Shown piece by piece: positions 37,601 to 48,875 of a stretch of 64,000 nucleotides of DNA. Location: assembly GCA_900074885.1 (NCBI GenBank), contig FJUW01000004.1, positions 1,805,458 through 1,869,457 on the forward strand. The letters run 5' to 3'. The first letter of the stretch is position 1; every line of letters begins with the position of its first letter. Under the pieces are notes generated by a model. The model worked only from the letters and a program-made list of their open reading frames with translations. It was not told the DNA's origin and made no database searches. This DNA is from Rhynchosporium graminicola. Its lineage: Eukaryota; Ascomycota; Leotiomycetes; Helotiales; Ploettnerulaceae. Position numbers and translations under genes: made by a program.

Positions 37601-39856
37601 TTATGGCGCTTGGCAATATGTTATTTTGGGTCCGTTTAGCCCGCCCGGTGCCCTGTCGCCGTTGGACTGGCGGTGAGCTTCAGGGGCTTGCTTGAAAGGG
37701 CCTGATTGTGGGCATCTTTAAACGGTTCGCTTTGGTTATTCTGTTTTGGTTTGAGGCTGTCGCTCCTTTGATTGCAATTCCGAGACCTTTGTTTTCTTGT
37801 TTCGCGCGCCCTGCTTGACCTGATTCACCTGCTAGGTTCTAGCAGGGCCGCGTTGACTTGCCCGAAGAGATTGCCCCGAAGAGACTGCCAGGCAGGAAGA
37901 AATTTCAGAAAGATTTTGGGCTTACGCAGTACACACCATATCAAAATGGCTGAGGTAGCACAAGGCACATAGAGACGTGTCCAGCCTGTTCCATGAAGTT
38001 AGAAGTATTCCTGAATGGTCTTATGCAAGATGATTTAAGTATTACGGGGGCAGAAGATTAATGCAGCTCGTGCACCGAGGCTGTGACCTTCAAGTGGACT
38101 GCATACTTCACGTAGTGCTATCCGCTGACAGAGGTCTGGCTGGTATGGATGAGTTGTTCAAAGCCCTCTGTCATAAAAGCTAATCTGGTATCGGCATGGG
38201 GTCGGAGCACTTGACGGTATTCAGCCGATTGTCACGTAGCTACCTTACCACCCCCACTTACGTATACTTTTTCTGTTCTGCATTGCAGATGCATCTTCTG
38301 GGAATTTAATTCGCCTTGAGTTTTGTATCCTTGTATTCTGGCAGCCATGGACGAATTTCAGGGCGCCACCATCACCCTAAGCTGCATCGATCTCAGCGAA
38401 TGAAGTCGGAGCTCGAGCACAAAGAACAGCCTCACGCACTGGATTAATCATCAATTGGCTCTTAGCATGAAATCCCCATCAGGCGCAGCGAGGGACAAGG
38501 ATGGCTTGGCTCATATATGGAACAGGGGCAAATGCTTCTGCGCCCTGTTGATTCGTTGACCCTGCTGGCATCGGCTTCCATGGCTCCCTCTGGAAGACAC
38601 AGTCGGAGATTGGCCACACTGTTTCGCGGCGATCCTGCTTTCGCATCCTCGTGTGCTGTGATTGGGGTAACTCCCTGCAGTATGCAATTCCCTTTCCATG
38701 CACGCCATGGCTGTTAAGTCTTAAGTCATGGCCTCGATCAGCGGATGTTGAGAGAACTCTGGGATGATGGCTCAGTGTGGATATACTTCGTGAGAATATT
38801 ATTGGAAGCATCTGACGCCGTTACATCCGAGTCTCATAAGACCAATCAAGATGCGACAACTGCTGGGCAAAATATGAGCTGGTCGCCACGACGAAAGAAG
38901 CAGCACCAAATGCGTAAGAGCACACGGCCTTAATCTGTGAGTGATCGGTGGTGGCCTGTCTCAGATGCCTGAAGTCTGACAACCAAAATTCATGCAACCA
39001 CCAGCCCGCCGACGGGCGCTTTGCCCTTGCCTCGCCTCGCCTTGTACAGAGCAAACAGCAGGGGGCTGGGTTGGAACAGCCACTCATTTGACACTCGACT
39101 TCGTCTGTCGAATCATCTCACGGACTCACAGTGGTATGGCCTGCACTCTACTGTACGGAGAGTAATCCTTACAGGAGGACACGCCCGCCTGCCTGCATTA
39201 CGACGAGTATTGACCAGCTCTGCCAATCACAGCACAGACGGGAATAACCAGCCAGGCACCTCCAACCTTTCTCAATCGGACGCTATGGGGGGGAAATCAC
39301 TACTTCATAGGAGTTCATCTAGTACTAGTGGAGTCCTGCTAGCGGTAGCGCTCCTTATACCCTATCAAAGCTAAATTTTACTAACATTAGTGCGCACTCG
39401 AGTACTTTTTTCGGTCCTGTATAGTATGGACCAGGATTCGAGAATACTAGCGCATGCCAAACGTAAAGAAGGTATGGATCCGCTGTCCACAAGCCTGTGC
39501 CTGCTCGTGAGATGCGACACTATTCTACTCGTATCGCCTTACTGTTTCTCGTCATAATCGATTACTCCCCGTCGCTTCAAGCTTAACTTTCCCCTCAACA
39601 CCTCTTGACGACTAACCATACGACCATCGAAACGGCACTACACCCACCTCGCCGTCGCTTCTTCTTAGACCTCACTTTTACGACTTACCTATACCCAGTT
39701 TTAATCTACTCCACTAGATCTTCTTCCACCGAGCCATCACCAGGATTCAGACCATCATCGAAGAAGGCCACTTTCTTTTCTTTACTGTTGATCCAAGTCA
39801 GATCCAAAGGATCTCAACTTCCTCAAGATATCCAAGAATCAAATTTCTTGTTTGCC
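34675..39856. other. Long gene-poor region upstream of the Ran1-type kinase
   Basis: About 5.2 kb with no gene I can support. Many overlapping short open frames occur on both strands. The least unlikely is 36612-36881 (plus, 89 codons, several cysteines, acidic and basic residues interspersed), but it has no domain or homolog I know and antisense frames of equal length cover it. The part next to 39856 is the kinase promoter and 5' leader: pyrimidine-rich, with CTTTCCCCTCAACACC-type sequence at 39588-39603. Confidence 0.45.
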
Positions 39857-41452
39857 ATGCATACTACAATCTATGGTTTACCTTCACCACCACAATCACC
39901 GCAACCAAGCCAACAAGTTCCATGGTGCCCATCCACACCTGAATCGAGGATAGGTTTAGTACTCGGACATACTTTGGAGTTGGTACGGATCCTTGGGACG
40001 GGCGCATATGGAGTTGTTTACCTGGCCATTGACCACTCTACCGGAATCAGCTATGCCGTGAAGGCTTTGAGCAAAACCAATGCCAATGGCGAACCTTTGG
40101 ACACAAGACAGCGGAAATTCCAAGCAGAGGAAATCCAGTACCATTATATGGCATCAGCACATCCTAACGTAGTGTCCATGCACAAGATTTTAGATGATCC
40201 AGAGTGTACCTACGTTGTGCTGGAATATTGCCCCGAAGGAGATCTCTTTCTGAATATTACCGAACTGCGTACGTTCCTGGGCAATGATGCTCTTGTTCGT
40301 CACGCATTTCTTCAGATACTGAGTGCCGTGGACCACTGCCACAAACTGGGAATATACCACAGGGATCTCAAGCCAGAGAACATACTGGTTTCCCAATCAG
40401 GAACCAAAGTCCTACTTGCAGACTTCGGTCTTGCAACGACAGACGTCAGGTCCTCAGATCACGGATGCGGATCGACCTTTTACATGAGCCCAGGTAGGCC
40501 CTCTTGTTTACTCTCAATCCCCCTGTCAGCAACTAACTGTTCACTTTTTTTTTATACAGAATGTCTGGATCAATCATCAAGAAGTGCATCATACCGATGC
40601 GCGCCGAACGACATCTGGTCCCTTGGTGTAATTCTAGTGAACCTGACTTGTGGCCGTAATCCATGGAAACAGGCTTCTGTTGAGGACTCCACGTACAAGG
40701 CTTTCTTAAGGAACCGGAACTTCCTAAAGACCATTTTACCACTGTCTGATGAATTGAACGAGATTCTTAGTATGATTTTTACGCCCGAACCAGAGCAAAG
40801 GATTACCATCAACGCATTGAAACAGAAGATCCTTGGATGCGTCTTCTTCTCGATCCCCAAATCCGAATCCCAGATCCCATCACCGCCAGTGTCTCCTGTA
40901 TCTTCTTCCGTGATTGAGTATGAATCATTGTCCAACGATGGATCTCTCATGTCCGAGGATGGATCGCTTACCGGATCCTGCTCAACACTGTCCGATAACG
41001 ATTCGGAATCCAGCTGCGAGTTTGAGCCCACGCCTGTACTTCAACCCCGGATTATTACTGCACCCATCACGCCTCCAACCTCTCCTCGGGACGTTGACTG
41101 TGGCTCTTTCGAGCCAAACCTAGAGGTCGAGCAACCAAAATGGTTAGGTCCATACGAGAACGCCAAACTCACAACCAATAGCCGAGGCGCACAGTACAAT
41201 GTCGAGCGGTCATCCTATAGATCCCCTGTTGCACAAATAGAATACAGCATACCTCCATCGGAACCTCAAGGACAGCCATGGAGACAGGCAGCCAAACCAA
41301 ACACTTGGATCCCACAATGTGGAAATTCATACGACTACCAGCAGTTTGATCCATACCATGGTGGTTATGTTCACTCGGCATCAGCTGGCTACTCGGGCTA
41401 CTCTGGCTACCCTGTCTACTGTACTCCTTACTGTGCCCCGTATGTTTGCTAG
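39857..41452 (+). CDS. Serine/threonine protein kinase of the Ran1/Ksp1/Sks1 type
   Basis: Two exons, 39857-40493 and 40560-41452, give 509 residues. The ATG at 39857 is the first in frame; the open frame extends upstream to 39605 without an ATG. Kinase landmarks: glycine loop GTGAYG 47-52, AVK lysine 69, HRDLKPEN from 168, DFG 189-191, SPE 211-213, then NDIWSLGVILVNLTCGRNPW. That last block is typical of the fungal Ran1/Pat1, Ksp1, Sks1 and Vhs1 kinases, which act in nutrient and developmental signalling (TOR/PKA-linked repression of meiosis, filamentation, glucose response). The C-terminal 170 residues are low-complexity: serine/proline-rich, acidic, then a Tyr/Gly tail (YSGYSGYPVYC). The 66-nt intron (40494-40559) is a multiple of three and stop-free, so retention would keep the frame. 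Large empty flanks surround the gene. Confidence 0.9.
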   Translation: MHTTIYGLPSPPQSPQPSQQVPWCPSTPESRIGLVLGHTLELVRILGTGAYGVVYLAIDHSTGISYAVKALSKTNANGEPLDTRQRKFQAEEIQYHYMASAHPNVVSMHKILDDPECTYVVLEYCPEGDLFLNITELRTFLGNDALVRHAFLQILSAVDHCHKLGIYHRDLKPENILVSQSGTKVLLADFGLATTDVRSSDHGCGSTFYMSPGRPSCLLSIPLSATNCSLFFYTECLDQSSRSASYRCAPNDIWSLGVILVNLTCGRNPWKQASVEDSTYKAFLRNRNFLKTILPLSDELNEILSMIFTPEPEQRITINALKQKILGCVFFSIPKSESQIPSPPVSPVSSSVIEYESLSNDGSLMSEDGSLTGSCSTLSDNDSESSCEFEPTPVLQPRIITAPITPPTSPRDVDCGSFEPNLEVEQPKWLGPYENAKLTTNSRGAQYNVERSSYRSPVAQIEYSIPPSEPQGQPWRQAAKPNTWIPQCGNSYDYQQFDPYHGGYVHSASAGYSGYSGYPVYCTPYCAPYVC

Positions 41453-43017
41453 CGAGGAAGCAGGTATTAATCCTCCTCTTGCACAGCGACTGGTTCCAGA
41501 CTTGTTTGTGTTTTGCTTTTCTACCTTCTCGGTTCTATGAGCTTCCACCGAGAATCATCTACATCCCCGGTGGTTTTCTGTGGATACTGGGTTCTTCTAG
41601 GATACCTTGGGCACAACCCTTCCTTGAGAGATCTCAGGGTTTGACGGCGAGGCGTTCTGCCTCAACGGTAAGCACACTCCAGCCAAGGAGGATACGTACC
41701 ACGGACCTATATTATCCACGGACATTTTCGAACCATGAGATACCACCTACCGTCGAACCGTGGAACGGACTTCGACATCAAAAGCGACTCAAAAAAGACA
41801 CTGCCGATTTCTAGCACATTATCCCTTGGCCCTGGTTGCACGTAATCTTATTTTTTGTATATTTATTCTTCATAGTTTTTTTTATTTTTATCTTGATGTG
41901 TGTCATGCATGGCGTACTGGCTTACCTGCTGTAAAGGGAAAGGGTCAAAAATGTTTTCATATATTTCCGGTTACGATGATGAGTAAGAACGGTTCTTCTC
42001 ATTTCAATCATATTTTCGTGGTGGCTTATTGCTTTTGCATGGCGTTGGTCAAGGATGGGTTGAGCTGGACTGCTCCCGAGCGGTTTTGGGTTATGAAAGC
42101 GTTACAAGCGAAAGACGGAGGTGCAATACTTTAGACGCCCATGTTTTTTTCTTATCTTCTTTCTATATATTGCTTCGCAATATGAGTTAGACGAGCTTTG
42201 TATATGTGGCTCTGTCTGCTGCCAGCTTTTTTATAGCTTTGGTCTGCTGCTCATTCGATTTAGAAGGCGCGCTTTGGGCGTGTCTTGTCAATCACTATAC
42301 GTTGTGTGTGGGCTCTGCGTCTGCGCATTCATCTGGAGATGATGTACAAAATATTTACTTTATAGAGATAACGAAATGATTCCTTTCTTCAGGAGGCAGA
42401 TAGCAAATCTAATAAACAAATGATTCACATCACATCAAAAACGTCTTCAAAAATCCAAGTTCAAGAGGCGCATTTCGAAAGGCGAAATCACAAAACAATA
42501 AGACTAACAAATGTAGCTTGTTTTTCCGTACCCTAAACAATGTCGATACAAACGACCCTGCGCATCGTATCTACATCCGGACTCACTCAACCTTGCTCCT
42601 ATTTACGCAGATAACCATCGCAGCGCGATTCACAAACTCTCTCGAGTCCTGCCTGCCACCTGGTAGCACACGGCGCTCACCCACACCATTCAAATACGCC
42701 TACATATTCCCAAGGCCACACATGCATGCGTGCAGCTGTCAAATCTTATTGTCCATTTACCATAACAACACATCTCCGTTTTCACTGGGCGGGGTGCAAA
42801 TTGTAGTCGCAACATCCAGTGATCATCTATCTATCCCGCATCAGATCCGTCTCAGCGGCCGGCTGATCTCTACTACCTCACAAATTGCACTCCATCTCGG
42901 TATATCACTTCTACGCTTGTACCCAAACACATAACAAGGAGCAAATTACTTATTCCGAGCTGCTTCGTGTAGCAATAGCAACGAAACATCCCACTCGCAC
43001 AACGAATAAGCCGTGCA

Positions 43018-43046
43018 TCTCTCTCTCTCTCTCTCTCTCCCTCTCT
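43018..43046. repeat. CT microsatellite
   Basis: An almost pure (CT)n run of 29 bp with a single CC interruption. It lies in non-coding DNA downstream of the kinase. Confidence 0.9.
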
Positions 43047-45436
43047 GCATCGCACCGCATCATTACACGGCAGCATCCCACTGTAAACAAAATCGATTCG
43101 TGCACGATGCACGCCACCGTCCGCCTTAAATTTTCTGCCTCGCCATCATATGCAAGAATGCACATCCAATCAAGGCTCTCAGCCCCGCCCCTCCTGTTCC
43201 TCTCCAAGCAAAAGAGCGGTCTCGTGAAGCGTGCAAAGCTGGGCCGAGCTTATTACGCCCGCCACGCCCACGAGTGACATCGCCTATTCTCTTGATTGCG
43301 ATGTGAGTCTTTCATTCGTGCATGCGAGAATGAATACCGGTGTGCGCGGAAGGGACAGATGATGGGCGATGAACGAATCAGCTAAATCGCGCAAAGTGTG
43401 TGTTGGTGTGGAGGCGAGGAGAGAGTGCGAGCTAATTTCAGCGAGCGCGTGAGTACGACTACTTTGTCACCTAGAGTATGACCGGTAATTGAGGTGCATT
43501 AGGTCTTCTGTTCTAGATCTATCGATCGTCCAATGATGAGTTGAGATGGCGTGTTTGGGGTGGAGAAGAAAGGGCTCTTGATTCAGCCTTTGCATATGTG
43601 TGGATGTGTTCGGCACGGGTTGCATTCTACCCATATTTGTTTCGTGGCTGGATGGTAAGAGTAGAGGCAGGTTTGTATTGAGATTTTCACTGCCTAGAAC
43701 TTGGATTTAGGTTTGGTTGGCTGCTTGTTTAAAAGCCCCCGAAGCTACGGTAGATGAGATACTGGGGAGGAGAGGAGACCTGCAGCTGGAAGCACTGTAG
43801 GAACCCACTTTCCTTCTTCCAACCGTCAGGTCAACACGTTGCCAGCACGAGCATTAGTTACGCTTGTCTGCGTGTGAACTGGTACGCTAGAGTTTTCGGG
43901 CATACTATTCGCTCAGTACTTGATTCGTGCGTGGCTGGTATGCGGTCTCGTCGGCATGGCAAAGTGAGAATGAGAAGAGATGCTTATGATTATCAGCGGA
44001 GCCGGAGAGCATCCGTGGCTGTTGTAGGTGTGCGATTGGGTAAAGGCTCATATCGCTGCGTCTTGCACTCACTACTGGTGGGCGGCAATGGATGACTGGT
44101 AAAATTGAGGATTCGGAGGCTGGGCATTGGAGACTGGAGCCGAGACTTGCACCACATCGACTTCCACGTCCTCCTGCAGCGCTTTCTCCATATCTCATCG
44201 GGATGGCGAAGTTTGATACGGGAGTTACTGTAGCACAGTACAGTATAGTAATCGTCTAGGCGCTGCACTGTCGAGGCAAGGTAAATCTAAGCGTCACAAA
44301 GTAAGGATGCGTTGCTTGGGAATACGGCTGAGAGTACAAAACGGATGCCGGCCAATGTTGAAGCCTTCTGTGCCGCGCCCCAGTACGGCACATGCTAATC
44401 TCGCACCGAGCGAATGGCATATTCGACTACACGGGGGCCAATGTTCTCAACTATGGGTGCTAGATTCTGGCTGGTGTGTAGCTGCTCACCCCGTTATTCT
44501 CTACCGAAGACGTTGAATTACTAGAAGAGAGTAGAAGGTTCCAGCGAGATCTTTTCCCTCATCAAAATTCCCCTAAATGATTGAGTGTAAGCTCTTGATA
44601 ATTACCGAATTTAATTACTGAATTTCTGAAGAGATCATGTTCTTCACAGCTGTTGGCGATTCTTTGTCGTTGGATAATTGCCTGCCTATGGTGTCGACGT
44701 TTGTTTACTTCGTTCGCTTATGTTTACAGCCGGATCAGACCTTCAAGCATAACCTACAATAGCCCCCGCAGTCCACTTGGGAGCTAAATGGGTCGGTTAT
44801 TGTGTAGACTTATTCTTACTTTAGTATCACCGATGGCCAAGTAGTACAAAGTCGGTTCCTTCTTAGCGTCAGCCAAGTGGGTAGGCAGAAGACGTCGCAT
44901 TTTTGGATTCGCTCTTAACATTTAGCATGTATTAGTGTCTAGAAAAAAAAAGCTTACAGAATTTTTCACTCTCTGGGAATCAAGTGGCTCTACCAAAAAA
45001 GATAGTCTGTCATGTGGGAAAGCATTGCCGGTCTGTGTGGTGAGCTAGCACTGGTCTCTCGTGACGTGACATGATGGGGAATGCTCGTAACTATTAACTT
45101 AGGTATTTCGACATTGACTGTCTTGAGGGTTTCGGGAACGTCGGGTCAGAATTTCATCCGCAATCCCAAATTGGATTGAGCGCTGTCTGCGTCTTTGTAC
45201 TAGTCATCTACACAGATACATCTTTCTTTTTCGTCTTAGCCCCGGAACATGAGAAATATGACGCTGTTTTATTCCTGTCTAGCCTGCGACGACGAGGACT
45301 TGTTACGGTCACAAGAGCCTAATAATTTTGGTATTTGTTGAATCTGTTACCAAAAAGTGTCATCAAGACTCGGCTCGACCTTTGGTCCAGGCAATCTTCG
45401 CCTTCAACATGTGAGAGCCTTTATCAAATCTTGCAA

Positions 45437-45583
45437 CAGAATCAACTTTCAACGTAGGCATTGAGATTGATGAATAGGTATCAGCATCTTTTGAACTTAA
45501 CCCTGAGAATCAACTTTCAACGTAGGCATTGAGATTGATGAATAGGTATCAGCATCTTTTGAACTTAGCCCTGAGAATCAACA
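45437..45583. repeat. 68-bp tandem repeat, two full copies
   Basis: GAATCAACTTTCAACGTAGG begins at 45439 and again at 45507, and a third partial copy starts at 45575 (GAATCAACATC). The two full units differ at one base (ACTTAACCC against ACTTAGCCC), so the duplication is recent. Confidence 0.95.
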
Positions 45584-48443
45584 TCTAGTTGAGCATAAAA
45601 TTCTTCCTAGCGGCGGGTATATAAGCGAGAGACTTTAGATAATCGTGAACCTGATTTTACTCAGCTACTCTTCATGCCTCGACCACCTGCTTCTCAAACA
45701 CAGACTTTTACTACGAGATTTACAATGTTGTAACTCGAGATCACGTTTCGTGACTTTTCAACAAACGATCAACCTTCTTCCATCACCCGCCTACCTATAT
45801 CGCTTTCATAACACCAAAGCCAAGGAACGTGTTTCGGCAATGCCAAACCTTCGGAGACGACACATGGAACTCGAGTCCGTCTGCAGATTGGCCTGCCACA
45901 CAATTGCCGCCGTGATGTGTATGCATGTACTCATCCGCTGCATCTAGCCTCCAATCTCCGTCATCCTACGCAATACAAAAAACAAATTTCTCGCCCCCAA
46001 ACCGCAAAACAACAGATCGTGTGTCAAAGCACAGCCCGAAGCGAGCTCAAGATAAACGTAGTTCCGCCCGGGCCGCCTCTCTCGACGAAAAGAGCAACTC
46101 TTACCTTCCTTCACCGCTCTCCACACACACCAGGCATTTATCGGAGCCCCGTGCGAGGCTTTGATGGGACGGTGGCGTTTACTAAGTCCGAGAGAAAGGT
46201 CCTTGCTTCCACCCGTCGACCAGCCAAGCCATGACATGTCCATAGACGATCGTTGGAACCACAGCATCTGTGCGTGCTTGTAAGGCATGAATGTTCTTGG
46301 GACGGAAATCTGATCGAGAAAGCATGGCGGGGAGGGGTCAAAACATGTGTCTGTCTGTCGTGCATTAGTTTGCATGTCAAAGCGTAAAACCAAGCGGTTA
46401 CGGATTAGTGGATTGGTTTAAGCCAAAGCAGACTTTGAAAAACATGAAGTTAAGCACGGAAGTCTTGAGACTGAAGGCTAGCGACTCGCCGTTGGCAAAC
46501 TTTGGCTCGGCGTGCGTGGCTCTGTCGTCGTCGTCGTCAGCTCAGCGCTACACTATCGAGCTGCATGCAGCTTATCGATAGCAGCTGTCGTTATCAGCCA
46601 CTATGATGCATTTGCATCTCACCTCCTAATTCGGTTGATTTGCGTATGTCGAAGCTCTAGAGCGGTAGTATTCTTAGAAAATCCTTCTTTATTTGGCGAT
46701 GTAATGCAACTAGTCGTAGCGCCTCCCGAAACATGACGTTCAAAGAAGAAATAGCTGGCGCAGTGTGATGGACTGATTTAGTGCAGTACGATCTCAAGCC
46801 TGAGCGTAAATGATTGCACGTCCATTTGAAGATCCGTAGATTGGTGTTGCCCATGAATGCCTGTAACACTGCTGCATCAGCATTTGTCTTATTCACAACC
46901 CCGAAATTTGATGCTCCCATCCATAAGCTCAATTGTGAAGTGAAACCTGTCAAAAGGAATAAACGCACAGAAATTTCTGCATCAAAAAGTCGCCGATGCC
47001 AGACCTGCAGATGTCTCCGTCCCCATGCACTGATTCTGTAGCTCGCCTCGCAAGTGAAGAGACCTGTCTCGGCGACGTGGGCCGAGACAGTAAGCAGGGA
47101 AATTCAAGTGCCGTAATATTGCATGAGTGAGACGAGACAGTCTTGATGCGTTGGCTTCTGTGACCTATCGAGTTTGTTGGCTTTGTCTCTGCTCTACCTC
47201 GGGGCACATGAGCGTGGTTCCTTTTGGCCGCATTGCTTGGAGCACATGTGATGCAGTCTCGATTTAGAGTGTCGGTATGTTTGATCAGTGCGCGTGCTGA
47301 GCTTGAAATTCTGTGCAGAGGTGTCGTGAGTTTGAAAAGCAAAACTTACAGAACTGGAATACAATGCAATCACGTGACATATTTTGTGCTTCAAAAACAT
47401 AGGAGTCACCGGGAAGATATTGTGTAGACTACTGAAATCTACGTATTAAAATCTACTTAAAAATGTTACTTTGTCGAGAAATGGGCAAAAAAACATATTC
47501 TCACGCCAGTACTCACGTGCCGTTGCTGTCCTGCCTGAGATATCTCCCCCCTGGTCGTGGATTTAAGGTTGTCGCTAAAATTGGCAGTAGTCTCCTAGGT
47601 CTTTAGCTATACTCATTACAGAAGTAGCCGCCAACCTTGGGGTGTCTTGCTTTTCACCGTCGAGTACGGGACGGCCCTCGAGTTCGCTCCTCCTCGTAGT
47701 TAAGTCAAGCGTCCAACTACAATAGTTTGCCCCGTTCTGCAACCGTTTGTACAGTCGGGTCCCAAGTCTTGGGACCGTCAGTATATCAAGTAAGGCTCGT
47801 TGAATCTAATTAGGAAATATAACCACCAGAGAAAACTGGCGAGATCCCATCCCACAACAGCAATTTCGAAAATTGACATGATCGTTGTTCAATGGTTTGG
47901 GGTAGCGTGGAAAAAGTTTTTTCTTTAAAATACTTAAGGGTATTTAAGCATTTCTCAACCTCGTTTTCTCCTCTTTTTGTTTTGTGTCGTGTATATGTAT
48001 CTCGAAAGTATGAGAGCCTGACGATACTGGTCGGTCAATGAGCAAATATTACCCTTTGTACTTCAGACTCCAGAGACGAAACAATCATCTCGCGTCCTTT
48101 TAGGTTTTATCATTGCCAGCGGTAATTCTTCGCCTGCTGGAAAGAAATCTTCTGCAAGATTTCTGCACCATGGGAAACGCCTTGTGTAAGGAAGGCGAGG
48201 GTCAATCCTCACAAACGAACCAACCACCCTTAGGACCATCTCACTAACTCATCGCTGGAACAATGGAGATCAACCTTCCAGGAGACTCTCTCATGCCACC
48301 ACCAGTCGACATGATGGACCAGGGGCATCCCATATATAGTGATCCATACTGGCAGCCAAAGACCTTCCCCCGAAAGTCGCTTCCTACATTCCCTATCCGA
48401 GAAAGCCGAACGTGAAGTACCACGAGGAGGTCTCCGAAAGCTC

Positions 48444-48875
48444 ATGATGGAACGTCGGAAAGCTGGTGTCAAAATCGCCTACTTCACCGTCCGAGAATTC
48501 GAAAGGCGTCTCTTACAAGTGGAGGAGGAGGTCGAGGAAGCAGAGCTCGCTGTATTGTTGGCGTTCACACCCATCCCAGTGGAGGATATTGACGAGGATA
48601 GTATGAGGAGGGAGGTGATTAGGCGGTTGCATTTGCAGACAACGCTGGATGATAAGCGGGTCGCGAAGGCCGATTTTGAGGTGGAGTTGCAACATAGTTT
48701 GGAAAGATACGATGAGTTGAGAGATCTATTGCAGGAGGCCGAAGAGTGGAACGAGGTTGAGGAGGATTGGATTTTTTGTGAGAGGAGGAATGTAACCACT
48801 ATTGGAAGGAGGAAGTCGAATTCTTTGATGGCGGTCCTTCAGACGATGACCAGGGAGAGTAGGCCGCGCTTTTGA
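48444..48875 (+). CDS. Acidic coiled-coil hypothetical protein (N-terminus uncertain)
   Basis: 144 codons from the ATG at 48444. The open frame extends to 48339 without another ATG, so an upstream exon may exist. The product is rich in Glu, Arg and Leu with heptad-like spacing (FERRLLQVEEEVEEAELAVLL; IRRLHLQTTLDDKRVAKADF; LERYDELRDLLQEAEEWNEVEEDW), which predicts long helices and probably a coiled coil, then a basic tail ending ESRPRF. No catalytic motif, signal peptide or transmembrane helix. I do not recognise the family. The strong amphipathic bias and the absence of an equally good antisense reading support coding potential, but the exon structure should be considered provisional. Confidence 0.5.
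   Translation: MMERRKAGVKIAYFTVREFERRLLQVEEEVEEAELAVLLAFTPIPVEDIDEDSMRREVIRRLHLQTTLDDKRVAKADFEVELQHSLERYDELRDLLQEAEEWNEVEEDWIFCERRNVTTIGRRKSNSLMAVLQTMTRESRPRF

Larger units (their letters stand above)
41453..48443. other. Seven-kilobase gene-poor region downstream of the kinase
   Basis: No gene I can support. It starts with the kinase 3' flank. Simple repeats occur: a CT tract at 43018-43046 and a GTC run near 46525. A 68-bp tandem duplication lies at 45439 and is listed separately. Two short ATG frames precede the next gene (48170, starting MGNALCKEG, and 48263, starting MEINLPGDS); they may be 5' exons of that gene, but I could not join them with a consistent splice. Confidence 0.45.

Noticed and set aside
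39605..39856. Upstream extension of the kinase frame giving a 615-residue product
   Set aside because: The extension contains no ATG and starts at TTG. The sequence is low-complexity leader-like, and the count also includes the 66-nt intron. The ATG at 39857 with splicing gives a coherent kinase.
42885..43277. 130-codon plus-strand frame over the CT microsatellite
   Set aside because: The openness comes from the CT tract (SLSLSLS); both strands are open across the repeat and no domain is present.
47756..47777. Short palindrome GGTCCCAAG-TC-TTGGGACC
   Set aside because: A perfect but very short inverted repeat in intergenic DNA without a T-run or neighbouring gene end. Chance occurrence cannot be excluded and no function is indicated.
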